Origin: Pedobacter antarcticus
Lineage (GTDB): Bacteria; Bacteroidota; Bacteroidia; Sphingobacteriales; Sphingobacteriaceae
Reading direction: 5' to 3'
DNA length: 64,000 bases
Assembly (NCBI RefSeq): GCF_900112985.1
Contig: NZ_FONS01000005.1
Span: 62,001 to 126,000 of the forward strand
Part shown: piece after piece, positions 26,096-34,004 of the stretch
Layout: each line of letters starts with the position of its first letter
How positions within the stretch are numbered: the stretch's first letter is position 1
Position numbers and translations under genes: made by a program
Notes under the pieces: generated by a model
What the model saw: only the letters and a program-made list of their open reading frames with translations
Database searches by the model: none
Told to the model about the DNA's origin: nothing

Positions 26096-26743
26096 TTAGA
26101 TAGCTAAACAATTGTCTGAACGATAAAACACGGATGTAGCCTTAAGATAAAACAAACCTGGTGAAATACCCGAGAAGGAAAGTTCTCTGAAGCCTGCATT
26201 AATCAGAAAGTCTCTCGCCGGTTGGTATTCCGGACGTTCGGAATCGTCCAGGACGATTACTCCGCTACTGCTTAATGCGCTGACACCATGTATACAACAA
26301 TTCACACGATCACGGCCATCGACAATAATCAGATCAAACGGGCGGTCAAGAGATGCTGCTTTACGTGCATATTCTCCATCTGGTTTAAGGGCACAGTAAA
26401 TCAACTCTGCATTTGCAGGTTTAGTGCCTTTTATTTTTTCGAACCAGGCCTGATCATGTTCAACTGAGACCACTTCCTTAACTCTTTTGGCATAAAATAA
26501 AGTAGAACTTCCAGATCCGTATTCGAAAATTCGCATTTCAGGAAGTACGCGCGGGGTTATAAAATCAATAAAAGAATACGTTACCCAAGGCAGTGGATCG
26601 CCATTGGCAGCTACCGCCTGTTGCTGATCAAAAGCCTTGAACCAGCCAATGCTGGCCAGATAGCCCTTATGCCCGTATGATAACAAGGCTTTCAGCCTGT
26701 CCGGGTTAGTGATTAATGTGGCAAATGCCTGAAGTTTATTCAA
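26096..26743 (-). CDS. Rossmann-fold methyltransferase-like protein
   Basis: 215 residues, TTG start at 26741-26743 that overlaps the TGA of the flippase gene (TTGA), so it is translationally coupled. FEYGSGSSTLFYAKRV is SAM motif I, VSVEHDQAWFEKI follows, and FDLIIVDGRDRVNCC is the motif with the second acidic residues. The family is usually annotated as class I SAM-dependent methyltransferase or FkbM-like. It lies between flippase and glycosyltransferase and may modify glycan components; the substrate is unknown. Confidence 0.75.
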   Translation of the reverse strand: MNKLQAFATLITNPDRLKALLSYGHKGYLASIGWFKAFDQQQAVAANGDPLPWVTYSFIDFITPRVLPEMRIFEYGSGSSTLFYAKRVKEVVSVEHDQAWFEKIKGTKPANAELIYCALKPDGEYARKAASLDRPFDLIIVDGRDRVNCCIHGVSALSSSGVIVLDDSERPEYQPARDFLINAGFRELSFSGISPGLFYLKATSVFYRSDNCLAI

Positions 26744-28059
26744 CGTTTAAATATTTTTTGAAATGCGGTAAACAAAAATAATGATTTTAAAAGCATTATG
26801 CCCTGAGCCCTTGTTTTAGGAATCAGCAGCAGGTAAAAGGTCGAGACCATACAAGCTATCAATGTTGCAACGGATGCACCAACACCGCCATATAGCGGTA
26901 TAAGCCATAAATTTAAAAGAATATTTACAATTGCCCCCATGGCAGTACGCTGAAATGAAATTAACGTAAACCCCTCGGCAAGCAGATATTGTGAACTCGC
27001 ACTACCCAGGAAAACAAAGATCCCGGACCATATATGTATGGAGAGCATATCTCCGGCACCCTGATACTTATCTGTATATAAAAAATGTATGATATCAGAC
27101 CCAAAAAAACTCACGATAATAGCAACAGGCAGACTAATAAAGACCAAGAGATCGTAAAGGTTCCTCAGCCGTTTTAGATAACGTTCGGGATCTGTTTTTC
27201 TTGCATGAATGATTGCCGGAAATACAGAAGTTACAATAGCAATTGGAATAAAGTACCAGGCTTCACTGATTTTGGCTGCGGCGCTGTAAATCCCCACTTC
27301 AACGCTGCCTACTTCTTTTAACATGACCTGATCAATTTTCATATAAATAGAGACCATTACTGCAGACAGGATAAGGGGAAATGACTGTTTCAACAAGCTG
27401 TATGCCCGGGTTTTACTAAAGGTCCAGCGCAAAATATTTTCACCTCTGGCCTGATACATGATGATAAGTCCGACGGCCAGCATTACGCTGTCAAAAGTGA
27501 GGGCAACGGCAAACCAGATGAGGGGTAAATTCATGTAAACCAGGAATACCTTAATCGCCGCGGATAGAATTACGCAGATATTCTGCACTTTGACGACGTA
27601 TTTTGACGCAACCTGAGACTGGAAGTAGGAGTCAATTATATTAAACGATTTAAAGAATGATGCGAATGCGAGAATTACGATGATCCAGATTAACGGATCG
27701 CCAGGTTGTTCAGAATTGCGATGAAAAAAGAGATAAATACCTGCGGTAATGGGAATAAGCAATGCGTTTATGCTCAGTCGCAACAAGAGAGAAGTCCCCA
27801 GGATCTCTTCCTTACGTTTCGGGTCATTAATAATTTCACGGATAATAAAACTGTCCAGACCGAGTGCGCCGACAGCAGCAATAATAGTTGTAAAGGCATC
27901 TGCAAAGCTCAGTTCCCCGAATGCACTTGCACCGAGATACCGTGCAATGATAAAGCCGACGAACATACTCAGGATCTTGCCGAACATTAGCCATCCCGTA
28001 TTCTTTACATATTTCTGGAATGCAGCTTCATCAAAACCTTTAAGACCGGGTATCTTCAT
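26740..28059 (-). CDS. Flippase, Wzx-like polysaccharide transporter (MOP superfamily)
   Basis: 439 residues, about 12 hydrophobic segments. The N-terminal NTGWLMFGKILSMFVGFIIARYLGASAFG is characteristic of Wzx/RfbX-type flippases, which move lipid-linked oligosaccharide units across the inner membrane. It is the first gene of the flippase-methyltransferase-glycosyltransferase run on the minus strand. No polymerase (Wzy) was recognised in the window, so the locus may be incomplete or the polymerase lies elsewhere. Confidence 0.9.
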   Translation of the reverse strand: MKIPGLKGFDEAAFQKYVKNTGWLMFGKILSMFVGFIIARYLGASAFGELSFADAFTTIIAAVGALGLDSFIIREIINDPKRKEEILGTSLLLRLSINALLIPITAGIYLFFHRNSEQPGDPLIWIIVILAFASFFKSFNIIDSYFQSQVASKYVVKVQNICVILSAAIKVFLVYMNLPLIWFAVALTFDSVMLAVGLIIMYQARGENILRWTFSKTRAYSLLKQSFPLILSAVMVSIYMKIDQVMLKEVGSVEVGIYSAAAKISEAWYFIPIAIVTSVFPAIIHARKTDPERYLKRLRNLYDLLVFISLPVAIIVSFFGSDIIHFLYTDKYQGAGDMLSIHIWSGIFVFLGSASSQYLLAEGFTLISFQRTAMGAIVNILLNLWLIPLYGGVGASVATLIACMVSTFYLLLIPKTRAQGIMLLKSLFLFTAFQKIFKR

Positions 28060-28077
28060 CTGTGCAAAGATGTGAAA

Positions 28078-28590
28078 TTAACTTCTTTTCTCAATCCGTC
28101 TAAGTTGTTTCATATGATGCTTCAGGTGGACTACAGTAAATCTCATCCATTGGGTGGCATTCAGAAAACCTAAACGCGGATGTTTAACTTTTAAATTGCT
28201 TCCTGCATTCTGGATTACCGGAGCAAATTTTTCGAGCTGTACCAGGAAACTATGCATTAAAACAGAGGCTTCTTCCGGACTGATTTTATGTACCCTGGAT
28301 TCTAGTCTTTTCGGTACTTTATACCGGGCAGCCGGTGGAAAACTTCCAAAAAAAAGGACAAGCTTAACCGCAAAAGATGTAGGTTTATTGAGCTCACCGT
28401 TAGTTTTACAGGACGCTGCGGCCTGAATTGATAAAATACTGGAATCAAATATATGCGAATACACCTCACTGTAAGACCAACCTCCGAAAGCAGGAGTCTG
28501 CTGGAAGGCTGCAACCGGAATCTTTTCCAGAAAGCGGTTATAGGTCTGTGTAATTTCTTTCAGTTCATCGAATACCTTGTTGTGCTGCAT
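28078..28590 (-). CDS. DinB family protein
   Basis: 170 residues, four-helix-bundle DinB/YfiT type. Candidate metal-binding His residues lie in SYSEVYSHIFDSS and at the C-terminal FTVVHLKHHMKQLRRI, the latter closely matching the family motif HxxHHxxQ. DinB-like proteins are often thiol or metal-dependent transferases; the function is unknown. It lies 18 bp upstream of the flippase gene and could head the same transcript, though no functional link is known. Confidence 0.85.
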   Translation of the reverse strand: MQHNKVFDELKEITQTYNRFLEKIPVAAFQQTPAFGGWSYSEVYSHIFDSSILSIQAAASCKTNGELNKPTSFAVKLVLFFGSFPPAARYKVPKRLESRVHKISPEEASVLMHSFLVQLEKFAPVIQNAGSNLKVKHPRLGFLNATQWMRFTVVHLKHHMKQLRRIEKRS

Positions 28591-28643
28591 AGATTGGTTT
28601 TGTCGCGTTAGCTGATTATGTTCATCAGATAAACATCAAGATG

Positions 28644-29333
28644 CTAAAAGAGTTGTATCAGTTCTTCAAGATGATGGATCTGCTTGTTTACATAAGCCGG
28701 TTTTTCGAGTTTCATCGGATTAAAGAAAATCGCATCTATGCCGTAAGATTGTGCACCTTTAATATCTGCCTCCAGGCTATCACCGATCATGATACTTTCT
28801 TCCTTGGTTGCACCTGCAAGGCTTAATGCATGTTCAAATATGGCCGGGTCTGGCTTGTTTACTCCCACATCTTCCGAAATCACAACATTGGTGAAATAAG
28901 GATTCAGCTGGCAAAGATCCATTTTCATTAAGGTAGTTTCCTTGAAGCCATTTGAAATAATGTGTAAAGTATACTTATCCTGCAAGTAACCTAACACATC
29001 GAACGATCCATCAAATAAGTGTTTTTTTGTCGGGCTCAACCGTACATAGTCGGCTTCAAATTCATGAGGAACTAATTCCGGCGCAATTCCAAGCTCAACA
29101 AATGTTTTATAAAAACGCTCTGACCTTAAAGTCTCTTTAGTGATCTGGCCCAAATGATAGGCAGACCATAAAAGCTGATTATTGTGGGTATATGTTTTTA
29201 TGAAATCTGTACAGGAGTTTAAACCATACTGATCCAGGCAATAACGGCCATAAAGTTCAGTAAGTGTTTCTTCTGCATTTTTATCAAAATCCCAGATCGT
29301 ATGATCAAGGTCGAAAAAGATATGTTTTTTCAT
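28644..29333 (-). CDS. HAD hydrolase, YjjG-type pyrimidine nucleotidase
   Basis: 229 residues. HAD motif I FFDLDHTIWDFDKN (catalytic Asp8 and Asp10), motif II HIISNG, motif III/IV VNKPDPAIFEHAL and MIGDSLEADIKGA. The size and FDLDHTIWDF start match YjjG family noncanonical pyrimidine nucleotidases, which dephosphorylate dUMP, dTMP and damaged pyrimidine nucleotides. It follows upp by 6 bp on the minus strand, consistent with a pyrimidine salvage theme. Confidence 0.9.
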   Translation of the reverse strand: MKKHIFFDLDHTIWDFDKNAEETLTELYGRYCLDQYGLNSCTDFIKTYTHNNQLLWSAYHLGQITKETLRSERFYKTFVELGIAPELVPHEFEADYVRLSPTKKHLFDGSFDVLGYLQDKYTLHIISNGFKETTLMKMDLCQLNPYFTNVVISEDVGVNKPDPAIFEHALSLAGATKEESIMIGDSLEADIKGAQSYGIDAIFFNPMKLEKPAYVNKQIHHLEELIQLF

Positions 29334-29339
29334 GAAGTT

Positions 29340-29984
29340 CTATAGTTTTTTGCCGTAGGCCAGGTCTCCAGCATCTCCCAGTCCGGGAATGATGTAAGAT
29401 TTGGAATCCAGATCTGCATCAACCGCACCAATCCATAATTTGGCTTCGGGTAGATGTTCTCTTACATAGGCAACGCCTGCGGCACTTGCAATGGCAATTA
29501 CAAGATGTAATTCTTTAATTTTAAAACGTTTCAGGAGTTCTTTGCAGCAAAGTACCATAGATAAACCTGTAGCCAGCATCGGATCTGCCATGATCAGGGT
29601 CTTGCCGGTAAGGTCTGGGGTGGAAACGTAATCGACCATGATCTCAGGTATGCCATTGTCATGCGTTTTCCGGTAGGCAGTGATAAATGCAGAAGGAGCA
29701 CGGTCAAAAATCTGGATAAGTCCCTGCTGCATGGGAAGCCCTGCACGGAGAATGGTTGCCAGTACCGGTTGTTCTTTTAATTTTACAGCCGGGGCCATAC
29801 CAAGCGAAGTCTGTACATTTATCTGCTCATAATCCATTGATTTACTGATTTCCAATGCGAAATAGGCAGCAATTCTCTCCAGATTGTAACGAAAGCGCAT
29901 TGCGTCTTTCTGTATAGTTTCATCACGAAGTTCAGCTACATATGTATTAGCAATGGAGTTTGTCTTACTCAGTTCAAATATCAT
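29340..29984 (-). CDS. upp: Uracil phosphoribosyltransferase
   Basis: 214 residues. The PRPP-binding stretch LIMADPMLATGLSMVL (usual DPMLATG motif), VLATILRAGLPMQQGL and the C-terminal GLGDAGDLAYG match UPRTase, which makes UMP from uracil and PRPP for pyrimidine salvage. GDAGDLAYG varies slightly from the common GDAGDRxFGT. Its ATG overlaps the TGA of the upstream deacetylase-like gene by 4 bp. Confidence 0.93.
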   Translation of the reverse strand: MIFELSKTNSIANTYVAELRDETIQKDAMRFRYNLERIAAYFALEISKSMDYEQINVQTSLGMAPAVKLKEQPVLATILRAGLPMQQGLIQIFDRAPSAFITAYRKTHDNGIPEIMVDYVSTPDLTGKTLIMADPMLATGLSMVLCCKELLKRFKIKELHLVIAIASAAGVAYVREHLPEAKLWIGAVDADLDSKSYIIPGLGDAGDLAYGKKL

Positions 29985-31096
29985 GGTGCAAAGTTAGAAA
30001 AATCGGCTAATAATTGTGCGTATAGCTGCCTCCCTGCTTTTCCTTTACCGTATTCTGGCAAGGTGTCTTTATGCCAGACCATATAAAAACTGCCTTCTAG
30101 TTTTCTGACGTGGTTAATCATAGTTCCCCACTGATCGTGGATTTTATCTTTATCGAATGTTCGGGATTGCTTCAGAATAAGATCATTGACAGGAACCGGA
30201 TGAATGCGTAAATGTGTCATCTTTTCCAACTGCAGATCATACCAGTAAAAAGGCGTGCAGGTACCTGCACGAAACCCTGGTTTATTCAGATAACCCATTC
30301 TGTAATCCTTCTGCAGGCCGTGTTTTATTAAGTGCAGATAACTGTTAGGGAAAACCAGCTGCCTGTCGGTCACACTGTCTACTTCCAGTGCGGGACGATA
30401 AAAATACACAGCATCGAGATTGTGCTGCGTATGCTGCCCTACCAGAAAAAGTTGCAGGTTACTAAGCTTTCCTGGTTGTGTCCTCACTTGTTTTTTGAAT
30501 TTCAGTAAACTTCCGAAATGTGTAAAAACCTGCTTGAACAGATTGAAAGAGGAGCCTGCTGTACTTGGATAAAGGCAAATCAAAGGGGTGATCTCGAATT
30601 TCTTTTTGCCAAAATGCAGACCCGGATACTGTTTAAGTAAAATGTTTTTGAGTAACATTGCCCATCCGTCTATAACCGGAAACTCAAGGAGTTTAAGTTT
30701 ACTCTGCAAACTCTGCTCAGCGGGAAAATTACCATTTTCATCTGCCTCAAACGGTAGGTATTCTTCAAACCGGCTGACAAAATAAAAAGATGCGGCAAAA
30801 ATATCGAAAGGCAGTATGCCACCCTCCACTGCAAAGGGGACTATCATATCGCCATAAATGGACGTGCGGATCGTAGGAGGCTTTATACTGTGTCCCAGTA
30901 GGAATTCATCCTGTTTGAAAAAGAGTTCATCTTTGACCGGTCTGCTTGCATAGGAAATTTTAGGCAGGTCCGATTCGTTATACTCCTGCAGGTTAGAACT
31001 GAAGCCAACCTGTGTATGAAGTATGTCAGTGAAAATAAAGTTAAAAATATACTTTATTCTGGGTGTAAGCAGCGGGACATATACCAATAGCTTCAT
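29981..31096 (-). CDS. Divergent polysaccharide-deacetylase-like protein (DUF7033 type)
   Basis: 371 residues from ATG 31096 (AAGCTATTGGTA... encoding MKLLVYVPLLTPRIKYIFNFIF). The frame is open further upstream, but that part would run into uvrB, so this start is preferred. The N-terminal half matches the DUF7033 region (LPFDIFAASFYFVSRFEEYLP, WAMLLKNILLKQYPGL). The C-terminal half keeps GFRAGTCTPFYWYDLQLE and FYMVWHKDTL of Bacteroidota polysaccharide-deacetylase-like proteins. It lacks the Asp-containing TYDIDxxY and the xHPS/T segment that bind metal in relatives (recalled from the family, not aligned here). It may therefore be catalytically inactive. Confidence 0.6.
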   Translation of the reverse strand: MKLLVYVPLLTPRIKYIFNFIFTDILHTQVGFSSNLQEYNESDLPKISYASRPVKDELFFKQDEFLLGHSIKPPTIRTSIYGDMIVPFAVEGGILPFDIFAASFYFVSRFEEYLPFEADENGNFPAEQSLQSKLKLLEFPVIDGWAMLLKNILLKQYPGLHFGKKKFEITPLICLYPSTAGSSFNLFKQVFTHFGSLLKFKKQVRTQPGKLSNLQLFLVGQHTQHNLDAVYFYRPALEVDSVTDRQLVFPNSYLHLIKHGLQKDYRMGYLNKPGFRAGTCTPFYWYDLQLEKMTHLRIHPVPVNDLILKQSRTFDKDKIHDQWGTMINHVRKLEGSFYMVWHKDTLPEYGKGKAGRQLYAQLLADFSNFAP

Positions 31097-31147
31097 GGCC
31101 AATAAATTTAGGATATAATCACGACATATCAATACATCAATATTCCT

Positions 31148-31155
31148 TATCTTTG
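31148..31155 (+). promoter_or_regulatory. Putative -7 box for uvrB
   Basis: TATCTTTG, a perfect TAnnTTTG match ending only 7 bp before the uvrB ATG, predicting a leaderless or nearly leaderless transcript. Confidence 0.5.
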
Positions 31156-31162
31156 AATACCT

Positions 31163-33223
31163 ATGAAATTTCAACTGACTTCTGAGTACAAACCGACAGG
31201 CGATCAGCCCGGTGCCATAGAACAGCTGGTAACCGGAGTTCGCAATAATGAACACTATCAGACCTTACTGGGAGTAACCGGTTCAGGAAAGACTTTTACA
31301 GTGGCAAATGTGATTGAACAGACTCAGAAACCGACTCTGATTCTCAGTCATAATAAAACGCTGGCTGCTCAGCTTTATGGCGAGTTCAAGCAGTTTTTTC
31401 CGGAAAACCAGGTCAATTATTTCGTTTCCTACTATGACTATTATCAGCCGGAGGCTTATATGCCGAGCAGTAATACGTATATCGAAAAGGATTTGAGTAT
31501 TAACGAAGAAATTGAGAAATTACGTTTACGTACAACATCGGCTTTAATGTCCGGAAGAAGGGATATCATAGTTGTATCTTCCATTTCCTGTATTTATGGT
31601 ATGGGAAATCCGGAAGACTTTTCCCGCTCTGTATTCCGTTTCGCTGTAGGTACGCGAATTTCCAGAAACTCATTTTTGCATAGCCTTGTTGAGATTCTAT
31701 ACGCAAGAACAATCAATGATTTTAAACGCGGTACGTTCCGTGTAAAAGGCGATACAGTCGATATTTTTCCGGCCTATCTGGATACGGCATACCGGGTTTC
31801 GTTTTTTGGTGACGATATAGAAGAATTGAGTGTCATCGATCCCGTTACCGGAAAAACGTTGGAGAAACTGGAAGATATGGCTGTCTATCCGGCCAACCTT
31901 TTTGTAACGCCGAAAGACCGGTTTGCTTCTTCGATCTGGGGAATTCAGCAGGAATTAGAGGTGAGGAAAAACCAACTGATCGAAGACAGGCAGTTACTGG
32001 AGGCGAAGAGACTCGAGGAGCGGGTGAATTTTGATGTGGAGATGATGAAAGAACTTGGTTACTGTTCAGGTATTGAGAATTATTCCAGATTTTTTGACGG
32101 CAGATCACCTGGGATGCGTCCTTTCTGCTTACTGGATTACTTCCCTGATGATTACCTGATGGTTATAGATGAAAGTCATGTGACCGTGCCGCAGATCCGC
32201 GCAATGTACGGTGGAGACCGGTCCAGAAAGATGTCTCTGGTAGAATATGGTTTCCGTTTGCCTTCTGCACTGGATAATCGTCCACTGAATTTTGAGGAGT
32301 TTGAACGTTTGGCTCCGCAGACCATATATGTCAGTGCCACTCCTGCAGACTATGAACTGCAGAAATCTGACGGTATTGTAGTAGAACAGGTTATTCGTCC
32401 TACAGGATTGCTGGATCCACTGATTGAAGTCAGACCGGCAGTTAATCAGGTTGACGATTTGCTGGATGAAATTGATAAAACTATTAAGATGGGTGACCGC
32501 GTGCTGGTCACTACGTTAACCAAGCGCATGGCAGAAGAGCTAACCAAATATATGGACAGGCTTAATATCAAGTGCAGATATATTCACTCCGAGGTAAAAA
32601 CCCTGGAAAGGGTGGAGATTTTGAGAGGGTTAAGACTTGGTGAATTTGATGTGCTGATTGGGATTAACCTGCTGCGGGAAGGTCTGGATCTTCCGGAAGT
32701 TTCCTTTGTTGCTATTCTGGATGCAGATAAAGAAGGTTTTCTGCGTTCCGAACGCTCCCTGATTCAAACAATTGGACGTGCGGCAAGAAACGACAGGGGT
32801 CGTGTAATTTTGTATGCCGATAAAATCACGGATTCCATGGCTGTTACTATGGATGAAACCAGTAGAAGAAGAGAAAAGCAAATGGCTTATAACCTCGCAA
32901 ATGGAATTACTCCTAAAACGGTTGGGAAAAGCAGGGAAGCAATTCTCGAGCAAACTTCTGTGCTTGATTTTTCTGCGAACGCGGAAAGGAAAAAGGCTTA
33001 CGTTGAAGTCGACCAGGCAAGTATGGTTGCGGACCCCATCGTACAGTATATGACGCAGGCTGAGATGCAGAAGTCAATTGATAAAACACGAAAAGATATG
33101 GCTAAAGCAGCCAAAGATATGGACTTCCTGATGGCTGCCCGCCTCAGGGATGAAATGTTCGCAATGGAGAAAGTTTTTGCGGACAGATTCGGGGCGCAAA
33201 CAACAAAAAAGATTAAATTATAA
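31163..33223 (+). CDS. uvrB: Excinuclease ABC subunit UvrB
   Basis: 686 residues, full length. Walker A GVTGSGKTFT (about 36-45), beta-hairpin region YYDYYQPEAYMPSSNTYIEKD, helicase motif MVIDESHVTVPQI, motif V/VI INLLREGLDLPEVS and QTIGRAARN, and the C-terminal UVR motif around AAKDMDFLMAARLRDEMFAME. UvrB is the damage-verifying helicase-like subunit of nucleotide excision repair and binds UvrA and UvrC. The divergent deacetylase-like gene starts 66 bp away and the YwbE gene follows after 1 bp. Confidence 0.97.
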   Translation: MKFQLTSEYKPTGDQPGAIEQLVTGVRNNEHYQTLLGVTGSGKTFTVANVIEQTQKPTLILSHNKTLAAQLYGEFKQFFPENQVNYFVSYYDYYQPEAYMPSSNTYIEKDLSINEEIEKLRLRTTSALMSGRRDIIVVSSISCIYGMGNPEDFSRSVFRFAVGTRISRNSFLHSLVEILYARTINDFKRGTFRVKGDTVDIFPAYLDTAYRVSFFGDDIEELSVIDPVTGKTLEKLEDMAVYPANLFVTPKDRFASSIWGIQQELEVRKNQLIEDRQLLEAKRLEERVNFDVEMMKELGYCSGIENYSRFFDGRSPGMRPFCLLDYFPDDYLMVIDESHVTVPQIRAMYGGDRSRKMSLVEYGFRLPSALDNRPLNFEEFERLAPQTIYVSATPADYELQKSDGIVVEQVIRPTGLLDPLIEVRPAVNQVDDLLDEIDKTIKMGDRVLVTTLTKRMAEELTKYMDRLNIKCRYIHSEVKTLERVEILRGLRLGEFDVLIGINLLREGLDLPEVSFVAILDADKEGFLRSERSLIQTIGRAARNDRGRVILYADKITDSMAVTMDETSRRREKQMAYNLANGITPKTVGKSREAILEQTSVLDFSANAERKKAYVEVDQASMVADPIVQYMTQAEMQKSIDKTRKDMAKAAKDMDFLMAARLRDEMFAMEKVFADRFGAQTTKKIKL

Positions 33224-33224
33224 G

Positions 33225-33422
33225 ATGGACGGAAAAAACAGAGCAGATATTTATCCTGGACTGGAAGTGGAAATAATATTAAAAAAAGATCAGCGTACCG
33301 GCAAGTTAACCAGGGGTATAGTGGCAAATCTGCTGACCTCATCACCTTATCATTCCAGAGGGATAAAGGTTCGTTTGGAAGATGGGCAAGTCGGTCGCGT
33401 TGCCGAGATTGTGGAAGATTAG
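33225..33422 (+). CDS. YwbE family protein
   Basis: 65 residues from the ATG at 33225, 1 bp after the uvrB stop. The whole protein is the YwbE (DUF2196) domain: YPGLEVEIILKKDQRTGKLTRG, LTSSPYHSRGIKVRLEDGQVGRV. The function is unknown; the small beta-rich fold suggests binding of nucleic acid or a partner. The near-overlap with uvrB indicates co-expression. The open frame runs further upstream inside uvrB, but domain similarity begins here. Confidence 0.88.
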   Translation: MDGKNRADIYPGLEVEIILKKDQRTGKLTRGIVANLLTSSPYHSRGIKVRLEDGQVGRVAEIVED

Positions 33423-33434
33423 GCTTCAAATTGT

Positions 33435-33452
33435 AATTCTTGTGCAAGAATT
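33435..33452. promoter_or_regulatory. 18-bp inverted repeat after ywbE
   Basis: AATTCTTG-TG-CAAGAATT, 8-bp perfect arms with a 2-bp centre, 12 bp after the ywbE stop. The loop is too small for a terminator and there is no T tail, so an operator is more likely. Nothing else is recognised in 33453-33488. Confidence 0.45.
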
Positions 33453-33488
33453 GGAAGTTATTTGTAATAATCAGCACAGGTTTCTGTC

Positions 33489-33496
33489 TATATTTG
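33489..33496 (+). promoter_or_regulatory. Putative -7 box for the DUF4834 gene
   Basis: TATATTTG, a perfect TAnnTTTG box. It predicts an unusually long leader of about 150 nt before the ATG at 33653; no riboswitch structure was recognised in it. Confidence 0.45.
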
Positions 33497-33652
33497 AAAG
33501 AGCCTGTTTAAATTTATAGGTGAAGATGTTTAAGGCCGGTACCAACGGCTTTCTCTTCACGATTTATAAAGCAGCGACAGTTTTTTGAACTGAGCTGGCA
33601 GGAGCTAATCTTTTGCTATATAGACAGAAGAAAATTTTAAAGTAAAAAACAA

Positions 33653-33919
33653 ATGGGATTATTGAAATTTCTTTTTATCACTATACTGATCCTGTGGGTA
33701 ATACGCATTCTTTTAAGATTGATATTCCCGCTACTGATCAGAAATATATTTGGAAAAATGCAGCAGCAGCAGAGTGGTTACACCGGTCAGCAGCAACAGC
33801 AGCAACGCCGCCCTTCTAAACCAGAAGGTCAGATATCTATCGACTATGTACCACCACAGCCAAAGCAGGGAAACGCAGATAAACTGGGTGATTTTGTCGA
33901 TTACGAAGAACTGAAATAA
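33653..33919 (+). CDS. DUF4834 family small membrane protein
   Basis: 88 residues. One N-terminal hydrophobic helix (LKFLFITILILWVIRILLRL, about 4-23), then a Gln-rich linker (GQQQQQQRR), and the conserved C-terminal IDYVPP ... LGDFVDYEELK of the Bacteroidota DUF4834 family. Function unknown; probably an inner-membrane anchored tail protein. It is followed after about 85 bp by the YfhO gene, which has its own -7 box. Confidence 0.82.
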   Translation: MGLLKFLFITILILWVIRILLRLIFPLLIRNIFGKMQQQQSGYTGQQQQQQRRPSKPEGQISIDYVPPQPKQGNADKLGDFVDYEELK

Positions 33920-33969
33920 AGTATTTCTGCCGAATGCATAAATTTCCTTTCTAATCTGTATCAATTTTA

Positions 33970-33977
33970 TATTTTTG
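33970..33977 (+). promoter_or_regulatory. Putative -7 box for the YfhO gene
   Basis: TATTTTTG fits TAnnTTTG and ends 27 bp before the ATG. Confidence 0.45.
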
Positions 33978-34004
33978 GGATTAGTTTAAATTAAACAAGC
34001 CTTA

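Noticed and set aside
29981..31255. Longer version of the deacetylase-like gene starting at 31255
   Set aside because: The extra N-terminal 53 residues lie across the uvrB start and promoter and have no similarity to the family; the ATG at 31096 begins the conserved part.
33765..33815. CAG/CAA-rich tract as a microsatellite
   Set aside because: It is the Gln-rich linker of the DUF4834 protein, in frame and expected for the family.
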